DNA of 64,000 bases from Dioscorea cayenensis subsp. rotundata (taxonomy: Eukaryota; Streptophyta; Magnoliopsida; Dioscoreales; Dioscoreaceae). Below the pieces are notes generated by a model, which had not been told where the DNA came from, did no database searches, and was given only the letters and a program-made list of their open reading frames with translations. Below are positions 59,673 through 64,000 of this stretch, one piece after another. The stretch is taken from NCBI RefSeq assembly GCF_009730915.1, contig NC_052489.1, positions 1-64,000 of the forward strand, given 5' to 3'. Each line of letters opens with the position of its first letter. Within the stretch, counting starts at the first letter, position 1. Position numbers and translations under genes: made by a program.

Positions 59673-61447
59673 TAGGGCTGCAAACAAATCGAGCCCAGCC
59701 AAACTAGGCCATGCTTAAGCTTAGCTCATCACTATTTTTTACTGAATCCAAGCCAAACTTGAGCCTACTTTAATCAAGTCCGAGTTGAACTCGAGCTTAC
59801 TTCAACCAAGTTCAAATCAACGCCGAGCTTCATGAAATTCTGGGACTTTGGCTCATTAACTCAATTATTTTTTCATAAATAATATATTATTATTATTATT
59901 AAAAATATATTATTTTGAAAATATATTAAATTTTTTAAAATAACAATTATAAATTAATCTTTTCTTTTACTTAAATGTACACTAAAACGACGTGTAATAT
60001 TTTTGTCACAGATTATTATTAATGATCCCATAGAAAACTGTTTAATATTACTACAAAGAGTTCTATAAATGCTCTATATAAATGTGATTATTGATGATAC
60101 TATAAACAATTTTTGTAATAATTCTTACAAATCAGCTTGTTAATAATAATATAAATGACCCTCTTAACTATTCTTATAAATGATCTTTTAATAATATTAT
60201 AATTATGTTGTTTATGAGCTTTAAAAAATCAAGTTTGGTGGTATTCAAGCTCTCCACATTTACCTTATGAGCTTAGAAATTGCACTCAGGAATCATTCAT
60301 TTAAAATAAACAAACTGAGGCAAGCCCTTAATGCGTCAAGCCTTCGAGCTTTCAACGAATTAGTTTATAGCCATACTTATATATATATATATATATTTAG
60401 TAGGCTCGTTTAGCGGGCTTGCAAGTAGACTCATTATCAAACTTGTTTAGCATACTCATTAAAAGGCTTGCAAGCAAGCTCATTAAGCAAGTTCATTTAA
60501 CAAGCTTGTTTTTAGACTCACAAACTAATAAATGAGTAGGATCGCTAGCCTTAATAAGCCAAGCAGTATATGGCTCAAGCTCGGCTCGATTAATTATTTG
60601 AGCTTCAAAATCAAGCTTGAGCTCGGCTTGTTTACTTAGGTAGTGTTTGTTTGGAGGGTTTTTGAGTTACATGTAACTTGAGTTACTGAGTTTTATGAAA
60701 TCCTGTGTTTGGTTCACAGGATTTCAAAAACCAATGTAACTCATATTACATCCAATGAGGGATTTGGTTTTACGTTGGGCGTAAAACCAAATCCCTTATC
60801 TTTGAATTTCTTCAAATGCATAACTTGTGACCTATATGTGACCAATTAAAGAAAAACAAATATAATTAAACATTTATGGATATTTTTGTGGAGTGAAAAA
60901 TTATAAAATTTAATAATAAATTTAATAATTACTTTGATAATTAATTTAATAATAAAATTAAGAGTTAAAATGATCAATGCGATAATTAAAATCATTAATA
61001 ACATGCTAAAAATATATGAAAAGTTCAAAATACTTTTTTTATTGGGTTAAAAATTAAATTTAAAAATTATAAATATAATAAAATAAATAAATAAATATAC
61101 TAATAAATTTAATAACTAATTTAATAATAAAATTAATAGTTAAATTAATTAATACAATACTTAAAATCATTAAAATATTTATAATGTAAAAAAAAAAATT
61201 CTAATTTCAAATTTATAAATATCTCTTATCAAATACAAAATCCTATAATACAGCATTTACAGTACATCTAACCAAACACTAGATTTGACTGTACTGTATT
61301 ATAAAATCCATGGATTTTCAGTTACATTGTAACTAGAAAGCCACTGTATTTACAGTTACACTGAACCAAACACCCCCTTAATGAATGAACCTTTTTTGAA
61401 TCAAGCTTTGAGTAGCTCGTGAGCGGCTTGATTTATGTGCAGTCCTA
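59673..61447. mobile_element. hAT-type element of the GAGCTCGGCTCG family, interrupted by a Harbinger MITE
   Basis: The left end is TAGGGCTGCAAACAAATCGA; the right end reversed is TAGGACTGCACATAAATCAA. GAGC and GCTC words in both orientations fill the body, as in the 412-bp element at 23227. Without the nested MITE it would be about 1.03 kb. I find no clear 8-bp duplication, so the ends have decayed or the element is a chimera. Confidence 0.7.
60639..61377. mobile_element. PIF/Harbinger MITE, 739 bp, nested in a hAT-type element
   Basis: TTA flanks both ends (60636-60638, 61378-61380). The left end is GGTAGTGTTTGTTTGGAGGG; the right end reversed is GGGGGTGTTTGGTTCAGTGT. It shares GAGTTACATGTAACT and the palindrome around GGATTTGGTTTTACG (60759-60795) with the 5.4-kb Harbinger element at 11251-16646. 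It has no coding capacity. Confidence 0.88.
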
Positions 61448-61644
61448 TGTGTGAATCTAATTGTTGTGAGATTAGAAAGATTTTCATAAATTCATAGCTG
61501 CATGAGATTGGATGGAGAGTTTTTTTTTACTATTATGAAAAAAATAGGGTGCAACTGGAAGAAAATATCACAGTTTAAACATTTTGGTCAAGACGAAATG
61601 GAGAGATTTTGTGCTTGTATAAAATAGGTGCTTACGACAACGAG

Positions 61645-62537
61645 TAGGAATGGAAGTGGGACGGGGCGGGGAATGGGATCCCCGTCCCCATCCCCGCTCT
61701 CCACAGTGCAGGGATTCCCCGGTTTAAAATTCCCCGTAGGTGAAAAATCCCCCCACCCCCGTGGGGATCCCCGCCCCGGCCAAAACATTGATATAAAAAT
61801 TTTCTGTAAATAACTATAATATTTCTAATGCATTTATGTTACACATATGCTAAAGATGCTATATACAATTGAAAATAAAAAATATAATGTATGATGAAAT
61901 AAAATAAAAATTCGCAACCAAAGTTTTTTTTACAACATACACATCATATATAAAATAAAAATACACACAAAATATTTCTCCTAACAAGTCATAATATAAT
62001 GTTTGATGAAACAACATTAACGTACAAATTAAGTAATACAAATAACATAAATTTTAAAATTAAATTAAAATTACAAATCCATTAAATAAAATTCATATAT
62101 TGAGAATCCAATTCCACCACTAAATAAATAATATATAACGTTATTTCAAATTTATTGTTACAATTATATTTAAACTTAATTATTTTAAATTAAGTTTCTA
62201 TTAAATATGAAAGTATATATATATATAATATTATATTAATGGTGAAATAATCTTTAATAAATATAATAATAATATATAATATATTTTTTCGGGAATCTCC
62301 GAGAGGCACGGGAAAACCCCCGTGCCCCGAGGAAATTCCCTACGGGGTTCCCCGCAGGGAGCGGGGTGGGAATTCCCGTGGGCCGGGGAGACCATTCCCC
62401 GCCCCCGCCCCCGCCCCGCTAGGCGGGGAGGAATTTTTCCCCGCTCCCCGCCCCACGCGGGGAGTTCGGGGAATCCCCGCTCCGTCGGGGCGGGGCCCCG
62501 CAGGGAACGGGGATTCCCCGCCCCACTTACATCCCTA
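61645..62537. mobile_element. hAT-type MITE with very GC-rich ends, 893 bp
   Basis: An exact 8-bp duplication ACAACGAG (61637-61644, 62538-62545) flanks the ends TAGGAATGGAAGTGGGACGG and, reversed, TAGGGATGTAAGTGGGGCGG. About 150 bases at the left and 250 at the right are almost pure GGGGA/TCCCC words; the core of about 490 bases is AT-rich. There is no coding capacity. Confidence 0.93.
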
Positions 62538-62545
62538 ACAACGAG

Positions 62546-64000
62546 TCACTTATCAATGAAAGCATTTAATGCAAGGTGATGACATGTAATTAATAAAATA
62601 AGCATTTAACTGCACGTTTACATGGATACAGCCCAGCAGTCTGCATAGATGGGATTCAATTGGCCTCTGCTAAAGTCCTGGAAAGAAGTCCTTCTCAGTT
62701 GGTGTTTGATAATTTGTAATCTAATTTCCCAAGTCTCTAGTGGATAAATGGCTGGGTGATGAGTACACTCACATTCAGATACAGTAGCCGAGAGATGCAT
62801 ATTCAATGTTGATTATAGTGTCTGCATGTGGGACTACACCTTCATTCAGATGTATCAGTCAGCAGCGCATGTGCATTGAAGATAATTTTAAGGTTTTCGG
62901 TTTATCCATTCACTGGAATTTTATCATTCAAGTCAGATAGATAATGCAAGAAACTATCTGAAATTTTAAGAATTTGCGTTTCATGCCCATCTGATTAGCT
63001 ACACACATGCAACACCCAGTGTATTGCATGCTTCTTGTGCAATCTAAATGTACTTCTTCAAAACCCAAACATGCACAGTAACAGCCCCGCGGCAAGAACA
63101 GAATAAAGAAATTAAAATTTCTAAAGCCCTGTAAATAATAAAGGAAACAGGTTTTCTGACCTCAAATTTGGCCAAATCATCCATTCCACGTTTTATTCTT
63201 AAACACACAACCCAGTTACAGCTGAGAGACCTGTCAACTGTAGAACGACAACAAGAACACAGTTGGCTCTTCTCACAGGCTAAATACATGAAGAATTGGG
63301 TATAAGACAAGAAACCATGAACACCAACCCCAAAATATGGAACAATAACCTAAACTTGGGTAACTCATTGTTAATGGTGTTGACATATAAGTTGCAAAAT
63401 AAATTGGGGAAAAAAAAATCCTCAAGAGAATGATTTTGGACTTGCTACACGTTACCTTGAACCATGAGAACATACCAATACCCTTTTAGAATATACTTAT
63501 CACTTATGAATAGATGAAATTTCATTAGTCGAATGATATTTAGCTTTGAAAACGCTCCAACTTCTTAAGATGTAATGAAGAAATTTCACTGCTGATCATA
63601 CTTTGAATAAAATGAAAGCACAAAGCATAAATGACTAACATATAATAGGCAAGAATTATATGCAATACAGAATGTATTTTGGTCAATAATGAAGGAAATA
63701 TATGAAGTTTGAAGAAACATTGACTTCGTTTGAGAAACTAAACAGATCTAGCACCATAAAAATACCTGTTAGGTGATCAAGTATTTTTCGCAAATACAAC
63801 TAGGTCTATCTAACCTAACAGGAAAGTGAAAACGATAAATCATAAACACAGGTAAGTGGAGACCATAAACCATAAACCATAAATACAACTAGGTCTATCT
63901 AACCTAACAGGAAAGTGAAAACCATAAACCATAAACCATATCAACTGAGACCTTTTTCCAAACTAACTTGATTTCAAAACAAATATGGTTTTCACAAACT
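62546..64000. other. Intergenic sequence, or flank of a gene beyond the window
   Basis: Less AT-rich than the repeats to the left. Several minus-strand open frames (63044-63310, 63273-63473) have no recognisable family. The stretch may be an intron or 3' UTR of a gene lying beyond position 64000, but nothing proves it. Confidence 0.35.
63792..63950 (+). repeat. Tandem duplication (89-bp step) with CCATAAA runs
   Basis: AAATACAACTAGGTCTATCT occurs at 63792 and 63881, followed in both by AACCTAACAGGAAAGTGAAA. Between and after the copies are runs of the heptamer CCATAAA (63863-63882 and about 63918-63939), one base away from the plant telomere unit CCCTAAA. Confidence 0.85.

Overview
The window is nuclear DNA of a flowering plant. 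It is AT-rich, its genes have GT-AG introns and plant-specific families (class III peroxidase, PPR-DYW), and transposable elements of many superfamilies fill the intergenic space. I cannot place the species from sequence alone. One assembly gap of exactly 1000 N lies at 32322-33321.

Five host genes are well supported. They are a secreted class III peroxidase of the PRXR1/PER42 type (8546-10116, four exons), an OTU-family deubiquitinase of the OTU2 type (20028-23782, eight coding exons plus a 5' UTR exon), a small probably N-myristoylated protein (27102-27431) followed by decayed tandem relatives, an intronless PPR-DYW RNA-editing-type protein (54096-56036), and a small basic LLPH-like nucleolar protein (57269-58905, minus strand, two exons). 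A sixth small gene on the minus strand (24742-25002) is plausible. The genes show no operon-like coordination; they are separate units among repeats.

Mobile DNA, left to right: a decayed 6.3-kb MuDR-like element (1330-7628) with an exact 9-bp target duplication, Ulp1-protease and mudrA relics and seven striking 20-21-bp-phased hexamer arrays; a 5.4-kb PIF/Harbinger element (11251-16646) with an intact Myb-type ORF1, a broken transposase and a 69-bp coding minisatellite; a Tourist-like MITE (17449-17800); a hAT MITE in the last OTU2 intron (23227-23638); a small solo-LTR-like insertion (29382-30048); separated LINE endonuclease and reverse-transcriptase relics (38.2-38.9 and 48.8-50.6 kb), the latter interrupted by a SINE with a perfect 15-bp duplication (49121-49346); a 1.1-kb solo LTR inside one copy of a tandem duplication (41989-43129); a hAT MITE (52994-53633); a MITE-like segment near 56.2-56.9 kb; a Harbinger MITE nested inside a hAT-type element (60639-61377 within 59673-61447); and a GC-rich-ended hAT MITE (61645-62537).

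The best candidate for something undescribed is the set of phased GTTTAA / TTTAAAGCG arrays in the MuDR-like element. They keep a two-helical-turn period while their spacers diverge, and they switch strand between the left and right halves, mirroring the two convergent relic genes. The second is the series of decayed tandem paralogues at 27-31 kb, with a conserved G-box block repeated three times along it. The stretch from 30.9 to 48.8 kb holds old tandem and dispersed duplications and retroelement debris but no gene I can defend.
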